From Arcobacter sp. CECT 8985 (GTDB taxonomy: Bacteria; Campylobacterota; Campylobacteria; Campylobacterales; Arcobacteraceae), in the NCBI RefSeq assembly GCF_004116495.1, contig NZ_PDKC01000023.1, forward strand, positions 1 to 45,978: a DNA stretch of 45,978 nt. Reading direction: 5' to 3'. Below, piece by piece: positions 16,478 to 25,250 of the stretch. Under the pieces are notes generated by a model. That model searched no databases. It had not been told where the DNA came from and worked only from the letters and a program-made list of their open reading frames with translations. The stretch's first letter is position 1. Every line of letters begins with the position of its first letter. A program made the translations under genes and the position numbers.

Positions 16478-17584
16478 TTAAGATACCTTTTTTACTTTTA
16501 TTCTTTGAAAGATTCCAACTATACCTTTTGGAAGATATAAAGTAACAATAACAAATAATCCACCAAGTGCATATAACCAAACTTCAGGAAGTGCAGATGT
16601 AAAATATGTACTTGCAAAACTTACAACAATTGCTCCAATTATTGCGCCATATAAAGTACCTCTTCCCCCAATTGCAACCCAAATAACTAATTCAATTGAA
16701 AATAGTGGAGAAAATACATTTGGATTAATTATTCCAACTTGTGGTACATATAATGCACCTGCAATTGCAGCTAAAACTGCTGAAACTATAAAAATAAATA
16801 GTTTATATTGTTCAACTTTATATCCCAAAAATCTAACTCTACTCTCTGCATCTCTAATAGAAATAATTACTCTTCCTAATTTAGAATTCATAATAAATCT
16901 ACAAATTAAATATCCAATAACTAATGCAATAAAAGTAATTATAAGCAATGCTACTCTTGTACTATCTAAAGATAAATCAAAACCTAAAATATCTTTAAAA
17001 TCTGTAAGGCCATTGTTTCCTCCAAATCCCATATTATTTCTATAAAAAGCTAACATTAATGCATATGTCAAAGCTTGTGTAATAATAGATAAATAAACTC
17101 CTGTAACTCTAGATTTAAAAGCTAAATAACCAAAAACAAAAGCTAAAAGTGCTGGTACTGCCATCACCATTAAAAATGCAAATATAGGATTATCAAATCC
17201 ATGCCAAAACCATGGTAACTCTTTTAGATTCATAAATACCATAAAATCTGGTAAATCAGGGTTTCCATATACTCCTCGATCTCCAATTTGTCGCATTAAA
17301 TACATTGCCCATGCATATCCACCTAAAGCAAAAAAAGCTCCATGTCCTAAACTTAAAACTCCTAAATATCCCCAAACTAAATCAAGTGCAAGTGCTAAAA
17401 GTGCAAATGCAAGATATTTACCTAAAATAGTCACTGTAAAAGTTGATACATAAAATATTGAATCTTGTGGTATGAAAAGATTACAAAATGCTACAACAAA
17501 AACTATAACAGCAAGAGTTGATAAAACAATTTTACCACCCTTGTCATTTTTTAAAATATTTAATAAAATTGGTTCTCTTTTCAT
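16478..17584 (-). CDS. urtC: Urea ABC transporter permease UrtC
   Basis: A 368-residue inner-membrane permease of the LivM type with about ten membrane segments. The UrtC block LDLVWGYLGVLSLGHGAFFALGGYAWAMYLMR is clear, as are NNGLTDFKDILGFDL and the coupling helix SIRDAESRVRFLGYKVEQYKL. Longer than LivM because of the loop near residues 105-135, which is normal for UrtC. It pairs with UrtB to form the urea channel, 3 bp after urtB. Confidence 0.94.
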   Translation of the reverse strand: MKREPILLNILKNDKGGKIVLSTLAVIVFVVAFCNLFIPQDSIFYVSTFTVTILGKYLAFALLALALDLVWGYLGVLSLGHGAFFALGGYAWAMYLMRQIGDRGVYGNPDLPDFMVFMNLKELPWFWHGFDNPIFAFLMVMAVPALLAFVFGYLAFKSRVTGVYLSIITQALTYALMLAFYRNNMGFGGNNGLTDFKDILGFDLSLDSTRVALLIITFIALVIGYLICRFIMNSKLGRVIISIRDAESRVRFLGYKVEQYKLFIFIVSAVLAAIAGALYVPQVGIINPNVFSPLFSIELVIWVAIGGRGTLYGAIIGAIVVSFASTYFTSALPEVWLYALGGLFVIVTLYLPKGIVGIFQRIKVKKVS

Positions 17585-17587
17585 TTA

Positions 17588-19186
17588 TTAATCCTCTGCA
17601 TCTCGACCTTTTTGAGGGAATAATCCTCTAGGTCTTTTTTGTATAAATAAAATAATAAATACTAATATAATTACTTTTGCTAAAACTGCCCCTGCTACTG
17701 GTTCTATAAATTTGTTTATCTCTCCAAGAGAAAATGCTGCGATTAGTGTCCCCCATAAGTTACCAACACCGCCAAATACAACAACCATAAAACTATCTAC
17801 TATATATGATTGCCCAAGATTTGGTCCAACATTTGTCAATTGAGATAATGCAACACCTGCAATTCCTGCAATTCCAGAACCAATACCAAAAGTTAATGCA
17901 TCAATATAACTTGATTTAATTCCCATTGCTCTTGCAATTGTTCTATTTTGTGAAACTGCTCTTACTTTTAAACCCAATGATGTTTTTTTCATAACAAATA
18001 AAACACCTAAAAATACAACTATTGCAAAAATTACAATATATAATCTATTGTAAGTTAATGATAATGAACTATTTATCTCTAATGCTCCACTCATCCAAGA
18101 AGGAGTTTTAACTTCTTGATTTAAAGGAGAATAAATACTTCTTACAAGTTGTTGCAAAATTAAACTAATACCAAATGTTGCAAGTAGAGTTTCTAAGGGT
18201 CTCCCATACAGATGTCTAATTACTAATCTTTCAATTAAAATTCCTACAAGTCCACTTACAATAAATGCTGCTGGAATAGCTATGATTACTGAATATTCAA
18301 TAAGATTTGGCATTAGTTGTTGAATTGTATATGTTGTATAAGCCCCAATCATAATCAATTCACCATGAGCCATATTAATAACTTTCATAACACCAAATGT
18401 AATTGCTAAACCAATTGCTGCTAATAATAAAACAGAACCTAAACTAAGACCAAAAAATAGTTCTTGAATTACTCCATAAAAACTTTTTTTATGTTTTATA
18501 TTTCCTAATGAAGTTTTAACTGCTTTTATTAATTCTTGCTGTTGTGAATTTTTTTGAATATATAATAAAGTTTCATAAGTTCTAGGTGACATATATGAAC
18601 CTAACTTTTTAACTGCTTCAATTTTCTTATCTAAATTATCACTATATAATGCATTTAAATTTTCAATACATTCTAATAAAAGCTCTTTAATCTGTATATT
18701 TTTTTCAGTTTTTAAAGCTTTAAGAACTAAAGTTTTATCCTCTTTTTCTAAATTCGATAATATATTTTTTGCTGCACTCAATCTTTTATCTGAATTTTTA
18801 GAAAATAGATTTATTTGAGCAAGTGCGCTTTTTATAACACTTCTTAATTTATTATTGATTTTTATTTTTTTAAATGAGTATTTATCTGCTTTTTCTAGTT
18901 TTTTACCTGTTAATAACTCTTGTGTATAATAAGAGTATTCAACTTTTTTTAATAAAACTACAAGTTTTTTACTCTTTTTTTTGTAGTATAAATCACCTTT
19001 TAACATATATTTTAAAAGTGTTTCAAATCTTGCATCATCTTTATATTTATTTAATAACTCATCTAAAACTACTTGTTTTTTATTAAAACTTCTTGTAATT
19101 AACTTTGAAGAGTCTTCTTCAAAACTAGAACCAAAACAAAAAGTTATGATTAATAAATTAAGCAATATTATTTTTAAAAATTTCAT
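17588..19186 (-). CDS. urtB: Urea ABC transporter permease UrtB
   Basis: A 532-residue permease. Residues 1-19 form a signal peptide, followed by a periplasmic helical repeat region to about 225 (paired Lys/Leu-rich helices such as DKRLSAAKNILSNLEKEDK). A LivH-type membrane domain follows with LGLAITFGVMKVINMAHGELIMIGAY equivalents and the coupling motif VRAVSQNRTIARAMGI. The N-terminal extension is a hallmark of UrtB compared with LivH. It is separated from urtA by 37 bp that hold a stem-loop. Confidence 0.93.
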   Translation of the reverse strand: MKFLKIILLNLLIITFCFGSSFEEDSSKLITRSFNKKQVVLDELLNKYKDDARFETLLKYMLKGDLYYKKKSKKLVVLLKKVEYSYYTQELLTGKKLEKADKYSFKKIKINNKLRSVIKSALAQINLFSKNSDKRLSAAKNILSNLEKEDKTLVLKALKTEKNIQIKELLLECIENLNALYSDNLDKKIEAVKKLGSYMSPRTYETLLYIQKNSQQQELIKAVKTSLGNIKHKKSFYGVIQELFFGLSLGSVLLLAAIGLAITFGVMKVINMAHGELIMIGAYTTYTIQQLMPNLIEYSVIIAIPAAFIVSGLVGILIERLVIRHLYGRPLETLLATFGISLILQQLVRSIYSPLNQEVKTPSWMSGALEINSSLSLTYNRLYIVIFAIVVFLGVLFVMKKTSLGLKVRAVSQNRTIARAMGIKSSYIDALTFGIGSGIAGIAGVALSQLTNVGPNLGQSYIVDSFMVVVFGGVGNLWGTLIAAFSLGEINKFIEPVAGAVLAKVIILVFIILFIQKRPRGLFPQKGRDAED

Positions 19187-19199
19187 ACCATTCCTTTTT

Positions 19200-19226
19200 T
19201 AATATGAGAGAAAAACTCTCATATTA
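19200..19226 (-). promoter_or_regulatory. Stem-loop between urtA and urtB
   Basis: An 11-bp perfect stem with a 5-nt loop (arms 19200-19210 and 19216-19226, AATATGAGAG with CTCTCATATT) overlaps the urtA stop codon. On the transcribed minus strand it is followed by A residues, not T, so it is not a standard terminator. Such stems behind binding-protein genes usually protect the upstream mRNA or cause partial termination, giving more UrtA than permease. Confidence 0.6.
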
Positions 19227-20504
19227 TTTTTTACTGTTTCCCATACATTTTTTTGTAACTGTATTATAGTTTCCACAGTTAATTGGATCTGTCCAATCCG
19301 AAATTAGATTTTTACTATCTGGTAAATAGTTTGACCATGCATCACCTGGTACTTCTTTTTCAGTTTCCCATACTGTTTCAAATTGACCGTTATCTTGAAT
19401 TTCTCCAATAAATACTGGTTTTGTAATATGGTGATTTTTAAGCATTGTTGCTGTTCCACCTGTTAAGTTAGGAACTGATAATCCAATAATTGCTTTTCTT
19501 ACTTTATCAGGATCTGTTGTTCCAGCTTTTTTAACAGCTTTTACCCATAAATTAAATCCTATATAAGTTGCTTCCATTGGGTCATTTGTAACTTTTTTAT
19601 TATCTTTTTTAAATTTATGCCAAGATTTAATAAACTCATCATTTTGTTTTGTTTCAATACTTTGAAAATAGTTCCATGCAGCTAAATGTCCAACTAAAGG
19701 TTTAGTATCAATACCTGAAAGTTCTTCTTCACCAACAGAGAATGCAACAACTGGAATATTTTCAGCTTTAATTCCTTGATTTGCTAACTCTTTATAAAAT
19801 GGTACATTTGCATCACCATTAATTGTAGAAACTACAGCAGTTTTTAAACCTGTACTACCAAATTTCTTAATATCACTTACAATACTTTGCCAATCTGAAT
19901 ATCCAAATGGAGTATAGTTAACCATAATATCTTTATCTTTTACACCTTTAGATTTTAAGTATGCTTTTAAAATCTTATTTGTTGTTCTTGGATAAACATA
20001 ATCTGTTCCTGCTAATACCCATCTTTTAACTTTCACTTCATTCATTAAGTAATCAACTGCTGGAATTGCTTGTTGATTTGGTGCAGCACCTGTGTAAAAT
20101 ATATTTTTAGATGATTCTTCACCCTCATATTGTACTGGGTAAAATAAAATTCCATCTAATTCTTCAACAACAGGAAGAACAGATTTTCTTGAAACTGATG
20201 TCCAACATCCAAAAGTTGCAGCCACTTTATCTTTAGTAATTAAGCTTCTCATTTTTTCAGCAAATAGTGGCCAATTTGAAGCAGGATCTACTACAACTGG
20301 TTCTATTTTTTTACCTAATAATCCACCTTTTTTATTCTGTTCTTTAATTAACATTAATACTGTATCTTTTAATGTAGTTTCAGAAATAGCCATAGTCCCT
20401 GATAGTGAATGTAACACTCCCACTTTAATTGTATCCGCAGCATGAGCTAACATTCCTGCAAGTAATGCAGAAGCAACTGCTGCTTTAGCAAATCTCATTT
20501 TCAT
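19224..20504 (-). CDS. urtA: Urea ABC transporter substrate-binding protein UrtA
   Basis: A 426-residue periplasmic binding protein that captures urea. A Sec signal peptide (MKMRFAKAAVASALLAGMLAHA) is followed by IKVGVLHSLSGTMAISETTLKD, the typical UrtA/AmiC-type start. FGCWTSVSRKSVLPVVEE and the LFYPVQYEGEE motif are UrtA signatures. The C-terminal Cys pair and SDWTDPINCGNY are also family features. A TTG at 20519 would put the ribosome site (AAAGGAGA) inside the coding region, so the ATG at 20504, 5 bases after that site, is the start. It is the first gene of the urea operon. Confidence 0.95.
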   Translation of the reverse strand: MKMRFAKAAVASALLAGMLAHAADTIKVGVLHSLSGTMAISETTLKDTVLMLIKEQNKKGGLLGKKIEPVVVDPASNWPLFAEKMRSLITKDKVAATFGCWTSVSRKSVLPVVEELDGILFYPVQYEGEESSKNIFYTGAAPNQQAIPAVDYLMNEVKVKRWVLAGTDYVYPRTTNKILKAYLKSKGVKDKDIMVNYTPFGYSDWQSIVSDIKKFGSTGLKTAVVSTINGDANVPFYKELANQGIKAENIPVVAFSVGEEELSGIDTKPLVGHLAAWNYFQSIETKQNDEFIKSWHKFKKDNKKVTNDPMEATYIGFNLWVKAVKKAGTTDPDKVRKAIIGLSVPNLTGGTATMLKNHHITKPVFIGEIQDNGQFETVWETEKEVPGDAWSNYLPDSKNLISDWTDPINCGNYNTVTKKCMGNSKK

Positions 20505-20545
20505 TGAATCTCCTTTCAAATTAAGTCTTTTAAACTTATATTGAA

Positions 20546-20576
20546 AGTATAAAAAAACAGTGTTGTTTAAGTGTTG
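20546..20576 (-). promoter_or_regulatory. urtA promoter with 11-bp-spaced direct repeat
   Basis: On the minus strand CAACACT occurs twice (20570-20576 and 20559-20565), separated by TAAA, a repeat unit of 11 bp. It is followed after 7 bp by a -10 box TATACT (20546-20551). The repeats cover about -20 to -37, where a -35 box would be. Direct repeats one helical turn apart are the classic site of OmpR-family regulators, and one is encoded 3.5 kb upstream. The regulator assignment is inferred. Confidence 0.5.
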
Positions 20577-20601
20577 CTTTTATATCAAATATTTAATATT
20601 T

Positions 20602-20620
20602 ATGTATATTTTCTATACAT
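20602..20620 (-). terminator. Weak hairpin at the end of the hybrid kinase gene
   Basis: An inverted repeat ATGTATA/TATACAT (20602-20608 with 20614-20620) with a 5-nt loop spans the kinase stop codon. No T-run follows on the minus strand, so termination would be weak and read-through into urtA is possible. Confidence 0.25.
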
Positions 20621-22913
20621 TATCTATTAAATTTTCATCACATATCTTAATTATTTGTTGATAATCAAAGTTCTCTATCAATTCAATAATAATTTTTTGT
20701 TTTGAAGGTGAGACATGAAACTCTTCAAATAGTTTATAAATTTTTTCATTGTTCATTTGCATTGCACAATCTTTTAATTTTCTAAAAAAATTTGTTGGTA
20801 AACTATCATCTAATTTTTCTTGAATATTAATATTCTCTTCTTTTAAAAATACATTTACATTAAGATATTTTTGTAACAATCTTAGAATATTCTCTTCTTC
20901 AAAAGGTTTTGGTAAGAAGTCATTTGCACCTGCATTTAAAGCTTTTTTTCTATCTTCTAAAAATACATTTGCTGAAAGAGTTATTATTGGTATATTTTTG
21001 TCTTTTTTCTTTTCTCTTATTATTTTTATTGCATCAAGACCATTCATATCAGTCATTAATATATCCATAAAAATCAAATCAACTTTATTTTGTTCATATA
21101 GTTTCAATGCAAAAACTCCAGAACTAGCTTCTAAAATATTAAATTCATACTGTTTTAGTATTTGAATTACAAGTTCTCTATTCTCTTTTATATCGTCCAC
21201 TACTAAAATAGTTTTTGTAAAATTTTGTTTTTGAATTGATTTTATTCTACTTTTATTTATTTTTGAGTCAATATCATTATTTGTTGATTTTTCATAATCA
21301 ACACTAAAATAAAACTCTGTTCCTTTATTTAAACTACTTTTTACATAAATACTTCCATTCATCAAAGAGATTAACTCTTTTGTAATTGAAAGTCCTAATC
21401 CTGTGCCATTTTGGCTATAATCATCTTTTTTTACTTGCTCAAAGGGTTTAAATACTTTTTTTAAGTTCTGTTTTGATATTCCAATTCCTGTATCTTTTAC
21501 TTCAAAAAATAGTTTATTATTTAACTCATATATATAAAGACTTATAGAGCCTTGTTTGGTAAATTTTATTGAATTTCCAAGAAGATTAATCAAAATTTGT
21601 CTTAATCTCAATTCATCTAATTTTATAATTTTAGGTAAATTACTTGCTTTTTTTAGATTAAATTCTAAACCTTTTGATTCGCATCTAAATTCGAAAATTG
21701 ATTTTATTTCATTTATTAACTCTTCTAAATTAAAAGTTTTAGGAACAATTTCTATTTTCCCAGCTTCTATTTTTGAAAGTTCTAATATCTCGTTTATAAT
21801 ATTTAATAAGTGATTTGCACTTTTTTTAATTATATTAAGATTCTTTTTTTCTTGAATATTTATATTTTCAGATTTTTTAAGTAGATTTGAAAATCCCATA
21901 ATTGCATTTAGAGGAGTTCTTAATTCATGGCTCATTCTTACTAAAAATATTGATTTTGCTTTATTTGCACTAGTTGCTTCTTGCATTGCAATTTTAATTT
22001 TTTGTTCACTTGATATGAGCTTTTGCGTATTTTGTTTAAAAACATCAACTGCACCTATCATATCACCAATTTCATCTTGATATTTATCTTTGTTTAAATT
22101 TACACTCATATCATTTTTTGATAATCTAAGCATTGAGACTCTTAACAACTCTAAAGGTTGAACTATTCTAAATAAAATGATAAAAAAGGATAAAAGAAAA
22201 ACTACTATTGAAAAAAGAACAATAACAGTAACATAAAATTCCAATTTTTTAACAATTGCTCTTGCTTGTTCTACTTTTTGTTTAGTTCTTGATTCAAACA
22301 TTTTATAAAAAGTATCTAAAGGTTGCATGATTCTAATTTTTGCTTTATGATACTCTTCTGAGTACATCAATTCCCTTGCTAATTTGTAATTAGGTTTTGA
22401 TTTTATTGTGTATTTGCCATCTTTATCTTGGAAAATACCTTGTATTGCATTCATTGCTTTATGTTCTAAATTTGTTAGGTCATCTGATTCATTTTGGGAT
22501 GTAAATAGTAAGTTTAACTCTTCATCTGGAAAATTTGCTTGTTTCATTAATTTTCTCAATGGTATTTTTTTACCATCTAAAATAGGTTTACTTCCTTTTA
22601 AAGTTAAAAAGTCCCAAAAAATACCATTATATCTTTTTGGTCTTGGCTTCACTCCATTTCTAATATCTAAAACAGTTTGATATTGTTTTTTAAATAAAGG
22701 GTTTCCTGTAATTACATAAGTTCGTGCCATTCTTGTAAGGTCATCACTACTTTGTCTTAGTTCATGAGCTAAAACTAATGATTTATATTGCATTTGATAT
22801 GCATCTTCAAGTGTATCTGTAGATTTTTGATAATTATTAATTACGACGACAACTAAAATAAATAACCCTGTATTTAAAATAAACAGAAGCATAAAAAGTC
22901 TTTTTAAATTCAT
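20613..22913 (-). CDS. Hybrid sensor histidine kinase with C-terminal receiver domain
   Basis: A 766-residue membrane kinase. Order: TM1 (about 5-26), a periplasmic helical region of about 200 residues (ELRQSSDDLTRMARTYVITG), TM2 (about 227-250), HAMP, HisKA with phosphorylatable His in MSHELRTPLNAIMGF, HATPase (NLLGNSIKFT, DTGIGI, GTGLGLSITKEL), and a receiver (VVDDIKENREL, phospho-Asp in FMDILMTDMNG). About 80 residues follow, lacking a clear Hpt motif. A TTG at 22925 would include the GAGAGG ribosome site in the coding region, so the ATG at 22913 is preferred. It precedes the urea operon on the same strand and is divergent from a receiver-kinase and an OmpR regulator. The ligand is unknown; urea or nitrogen status is a guess from position. 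Confidence 0.9.
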   Translation of the reverse strand: MNLKRLFMLLFILNTGLFILVVVVINNYQKSTDTLEDAYQMQYKSLVLAHELRQSSDDLTRMARTYVITGNPLFKKQYQTVLDIRNGVKPRPKRYNGIFWDFLTLKGSKPILDGKKIPLRKLMKQANFPDEELNLLFTSQNESDDLTNLEHKAMNAIQGIFQDKDGKYTIKSKPNYKLARELMYSEEYHKAKIRIMQPLDTFYKMFESRTKQKVEQARAIVKKLEFYVTVIVLFSIVVFLLSFFIILFRIVQPLELLRVSMLRLSKNDMSVNLNKDKYQDEIGDMIGAVDVFKQNTQKLISSEQKIKIAMQEATSANKAKSIFLVRMSHELRTPLNAIMGFSNLLKKSENINIQEKKNLNIIKKSANHLLNIINEILELSKIEAGKIEIVPKTFNLEELINEIKSIFEFRCESKGLEFNLKKASNLPKIIKLDELRLRQILINLLGNSIKFTKQGSISLYIYELNNKLFFEVKDTGIGISKQNLKKVFKPFEQVKKDDYSQNGTGLGLSITKELISLMNGSIYVKSSLNKGTEFYFSVDYEKSTNNDIDSKINKSRIKSIQKQNFTKTILVVDDIKENRELVIQILKQYEFNILEASSGVFALKLYEQNKVDLIFMDILMTDMNGLDAIKIIREKKKDKNIPIITLSANVFLEDRKKALNAGANDFLPKPFEEENILRLLQKYLNVNVFLKEENINIQEKLDDSLPTNFFRKLKDCAMQMNNEKIYKLFEEFHVSPSKQKIIIELIENFDYQQIIKICDENLIDNV

Positions 22914-22947
22914 CAAACCTCTCAATTTAATTTTATATCTTTTTGTT

Positions 22948-22953
22948 TATAAT
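22948..22953 (+). promoter_or_regulatory. -10 box for the receiver-kinase/regulator operon
   Basis: TATAAT sits 35 bases upstream of the ATG at 22988 in the 74-bp divergent intergenic region. No clear -35 is seen. AT-rich near-matches on the other strand (TATAAA, GATATAAAAT) probably serve the hybrid kinase gene. Confidence 0.5.
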
Positions 22954-22987
22954 GATAACTAACTAGCAAATTCAAAAGAAAAAACAA

Positions 22988-24049
22988 ATGAATAAAAAAT
23001 ATACAATATTAATAATAGATGATAAAATAGAAAATTTACAATACCTAAACAATATTTTAAAAGATGAGAATTATTTAATAAAAGCAACAACAGATGCTCA
23101 ATTTGCAATAAAATCAGCTAAAGTTTCTGCTCCTGATTTAATACTTTTAGATATTAAGATTCCATATTTAGATGGATTTGAAGTTTGTAAAATATTTAAA
23201 GAAGATATAAATTTAAAAGAGATACCAATAATATTTATTAGTGCTTTAGATGATGTACAAAGTAAAGTAAAAGCCTTTGAAGAAGGTGGAGTTGATTATA
23301 TTACAAAACCTTTTGAAAAAGAAGAGGTAAAAGCAAGAATAAAAACACAATTAATGCTTTTTGAAAATAAACAAACAATTGTTAAATTACTACAACAACA
23401 AGATTTTTTTCTAAAAAAAATTATTCATGAAATGAATACACCTTTAAGTATTATCTCATTAAATATAGATAATCTTGAATCACAAATAGGTCCAAAAGAA
23501 CAATTTGAAGCAATAAAAGCTTCTTCAAAATCTCTTTCTTCAATTTATGATGATTTATATTATTTAATTAAAAAAGAAAAAAAAGTAGAAAATAAAACAA
23601 AAATAAATCTTGTAAACTTCCTTGCTTCTAGAATTATGTTTTTTGACGAAATGGCAAATATAAAAAATATAGATATAATGCTTGATATTCATAAAGAGTT
23701 TGATATTAGTATGGATGAAAACTATCTACAAAGAGTTATAGATAATACAATCTCAAATGCAATAAAATATTCTAAACAAGATAGTCATATTGATATTATT
23801 TTAGATAAAAAAGATAATAAACACATGATAATAATAGAAAATAGTGGTTCATATATAAAAGATACAAATTCTATTTTTGATGCATATTATCAAGACAAAA
23901 GCAGAAATATTGGTTTAGGACTTGGGTTAAATATTGTAAAAGATATTTGTAATAATTGTAATATAAAAATTATTGTAGAATCACAAAATAATAAGACATC
24001 ATTTTGTTATATTATTGATGAGAAAAATGTTATAAAAGGCAATTCATGA
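22988..24049 (+). CDS. Soluble histidine kinase with N-terminal receiver domain
   Basis: A 353-residue cytoplasmic protein: a receiver domain (acidic pair DD11-12, phospho-Asp55 in LLDIKIPYLDG, Lys in TKPFE), then HisKA (His147 in IIHEMNTPLSII) and HATPase (NTISNAIKYS; G2 box GLGLGLNIV). The G1 box reads ENSGSYI instead of DxGxG, an Asp-to-Asn change that might weaken nucleotide binding. With no membrane segment it probably receives phosphate from another kinase through its receiver, such as the divergent hybrid kinase, and passes it on. Its stop overlaps the start of the downstream regulator by 4 bp. The target is inferred. Confidence 0.87.
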   Translation: MNKKYTILIIDDKIENLQYLNNILKDENYLIKATTDAQFAIKSAKVSAPDLILLDIKIPYLDGFEVCKIFKEDINLKEIPIIFISALDDVQSKVKAFEEGGVDYITKPFEKEEVKARIKTQLMLFENKQTIVKLLQQQDFFLKKIIHEMNTPLSIISLNIDNLESQIGPKEQFEAIKASSKSLSSIYDDLYYLIKKEKKVENKTKINLVNFLASRIMFFDEMANIKNIDIMLDIHKEFDISMDENYLQRVIDNTISNAIKYSKQDSHIDIILDKKDNKHMIIIENSGSYIKDTNSIFDAYYQDKSRNIGLGLGLNIVKDICNNCNIKIIVESQNNKTSFCYIIDEKNVIKGNS

Positions 24050-24711
24050 AAATTTTTTTGTTAGAAGATGATACTTCTTTAAACAAAATAATAAAGCTAT
24101 CTTTAGAAAATAAAGGTTTTTATGTAGATAACTTTTTTAGTGGATATGAAGCTGCAAATATTATATTAAATAATAAGTATGATTTATACATTTTAGATGT
24201 AAATGTCTTAGGTTTTGATGGACATAAAATTTTAGAAATAATTAGAAAAGAGCAAATTGACACTCCTGTAATAATGATAAGTGCAGAAATTGATATTGAT
24301 AATATTAAAAAATCTTTTAATCTTGGATGCAATGATTATATAAAAAAACCATTTGATTTTGAAGAACTATTTTTAAGAATTCAATTTCATTTATCATATA
24401 AAAAAGAACCTAACTCTAATATGAATATTGACTTGGGATACAATTTTAGCTTCAATCTTTTAGAAGAAAAACTTTTTAAACATAATTATGAGATTGAACT
24501 TACATTAAAAGAGAAATTACTTCTAACTTTACTTGTAAAAAATATAAATGAAACAGTAACAAATGAAACAATTCATGAATACGTATGGGATAGTAAAGAG
24601 ATGGAATCTGTTAGTATGAGATCAATCATTCATAAATTAAAAAAGAAACTTAAAAACGCAATGATTATAAATATAAGAGGTGTTGGATATAAGTTAATTA
24701 GTATTAATTAA
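24046..24711 (+). CDS. OmpR-family response regulator
   Basis: A 221-residue regulator: receiver domain (EDD 7-9, phospho-Asp51 in YILDVNVLGFDG, Lys in IKKPFDFEEL) and a C-terminal winged-helix DNA-binding domain (LTLKEKLLLTLLVKN, then SVSMRSIIHKLKKKL and RGVGYKL). It is translationally coupled to the receiver-kinase (ATGA overlap). OmpR-type proteins bind direct repeats about 11 bp apart, and such a repeat lies in the urtA promoter. Control of msrPQ, whose operon converges with this gene, is an alternative. The stop overlaps the msrQ stop by 4 bp in convergent orientation. Confidence 0.92.
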   Translation: MKIFLLEDDTSLNKIIKLSLENKGFYVDNFFSGYEAANIILNNKYDLYILDVNVLGFDGHKILEIIRKEQIDTPVIMISAEIDIDNIKKSFNLGCNDYIKKPFDFEELFLRIQFHLSYKKEPNSNMNIDLGYNFSFNLLEEKLFKHNYEIELTLKEKLLLTLLVKNINETVTNETIHEYVWDSKEMESVSMRSIIHKLKKKLKNAMIINIRGVGYKLISIN

Positions 24712-25250
24712 TATTTTCTAACTTGTTGTAAAAGTTTAAAACATCCAATTATGATAATAAGCAAAACATAAAACATCTGATAAATATCAAGTGACTTTTG
24801 AGCTATAATAAGATGTATTGTTATTAAAAGTAAAGCTAAATATATCACTTTATGAAATTTATTATACTTTCTAAAAAGTTTTTTTGTAGAAGTTAAAGCC
24901 ATAAAAAGTAAGAGTATAAAAGCAATCATTCCTAAATAAATAAAAGGTTTCTTGGTTGTCTCTTTAAAAATAAAATGAATATCAAATTGTGCATCTAAAA
25001 CAATAAAATTTAAAAAATGTAAAAATGCATAAAAGAAACCAAAAAGTCCTATCATTCTTCTATATTTTAATAAATTTACATATTTTTTAATTAATGTAAT
25101 TAAAATAGTGAAAAATAACAAGACTACTGAAATCACACCTGTAAAAGTATAGATATACTTTATTGGATCTATTACATTTTGTATTATAAATAAATTATAA
25201 GATGAAATAAATATAGGTATTAATAAAAGTACAAAAATTAATATTTTCAC
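24708..25250 (-). CDS. msrQ: Heme-binding membrane subunit MsrQ of the methionine sulfoxide reductase
   Basis: A 180-residue integral membrane protein with about six hydrophobic helices, matching the ferric-reductase-like YedZ/MsrQ family. Candidate heme-ligand histidines are visible in FYAFLHFLNFI, KFHKVIYLAL and LLITIHLI. It feeds electrons from the quinone pool or cytoplasmic flavin carriers to MsrP in the periplasm. It is slightly shorter than E. coli MsrQ (about 211 residues). Its gene abuts msrP with a one-base overlap, the standard order. Confidence 0.9.
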   Translation of the reverse strand: MKILIFVLLLIPIFISSYNLFIIQNVIDPIKYIYTFTGVISVVLLFFTILITLIKKYVNLLKYRRMIGLFGFFYAFLHFLNFIVLDAQFDIHFIFKETTKKPFIYLGMIAFILLLFMALTSTKKLFRKYNKFHKVIYLALLLITIHLIIAQKSLDIYQMFYVLLIIIIGCFKLLQQVRKY

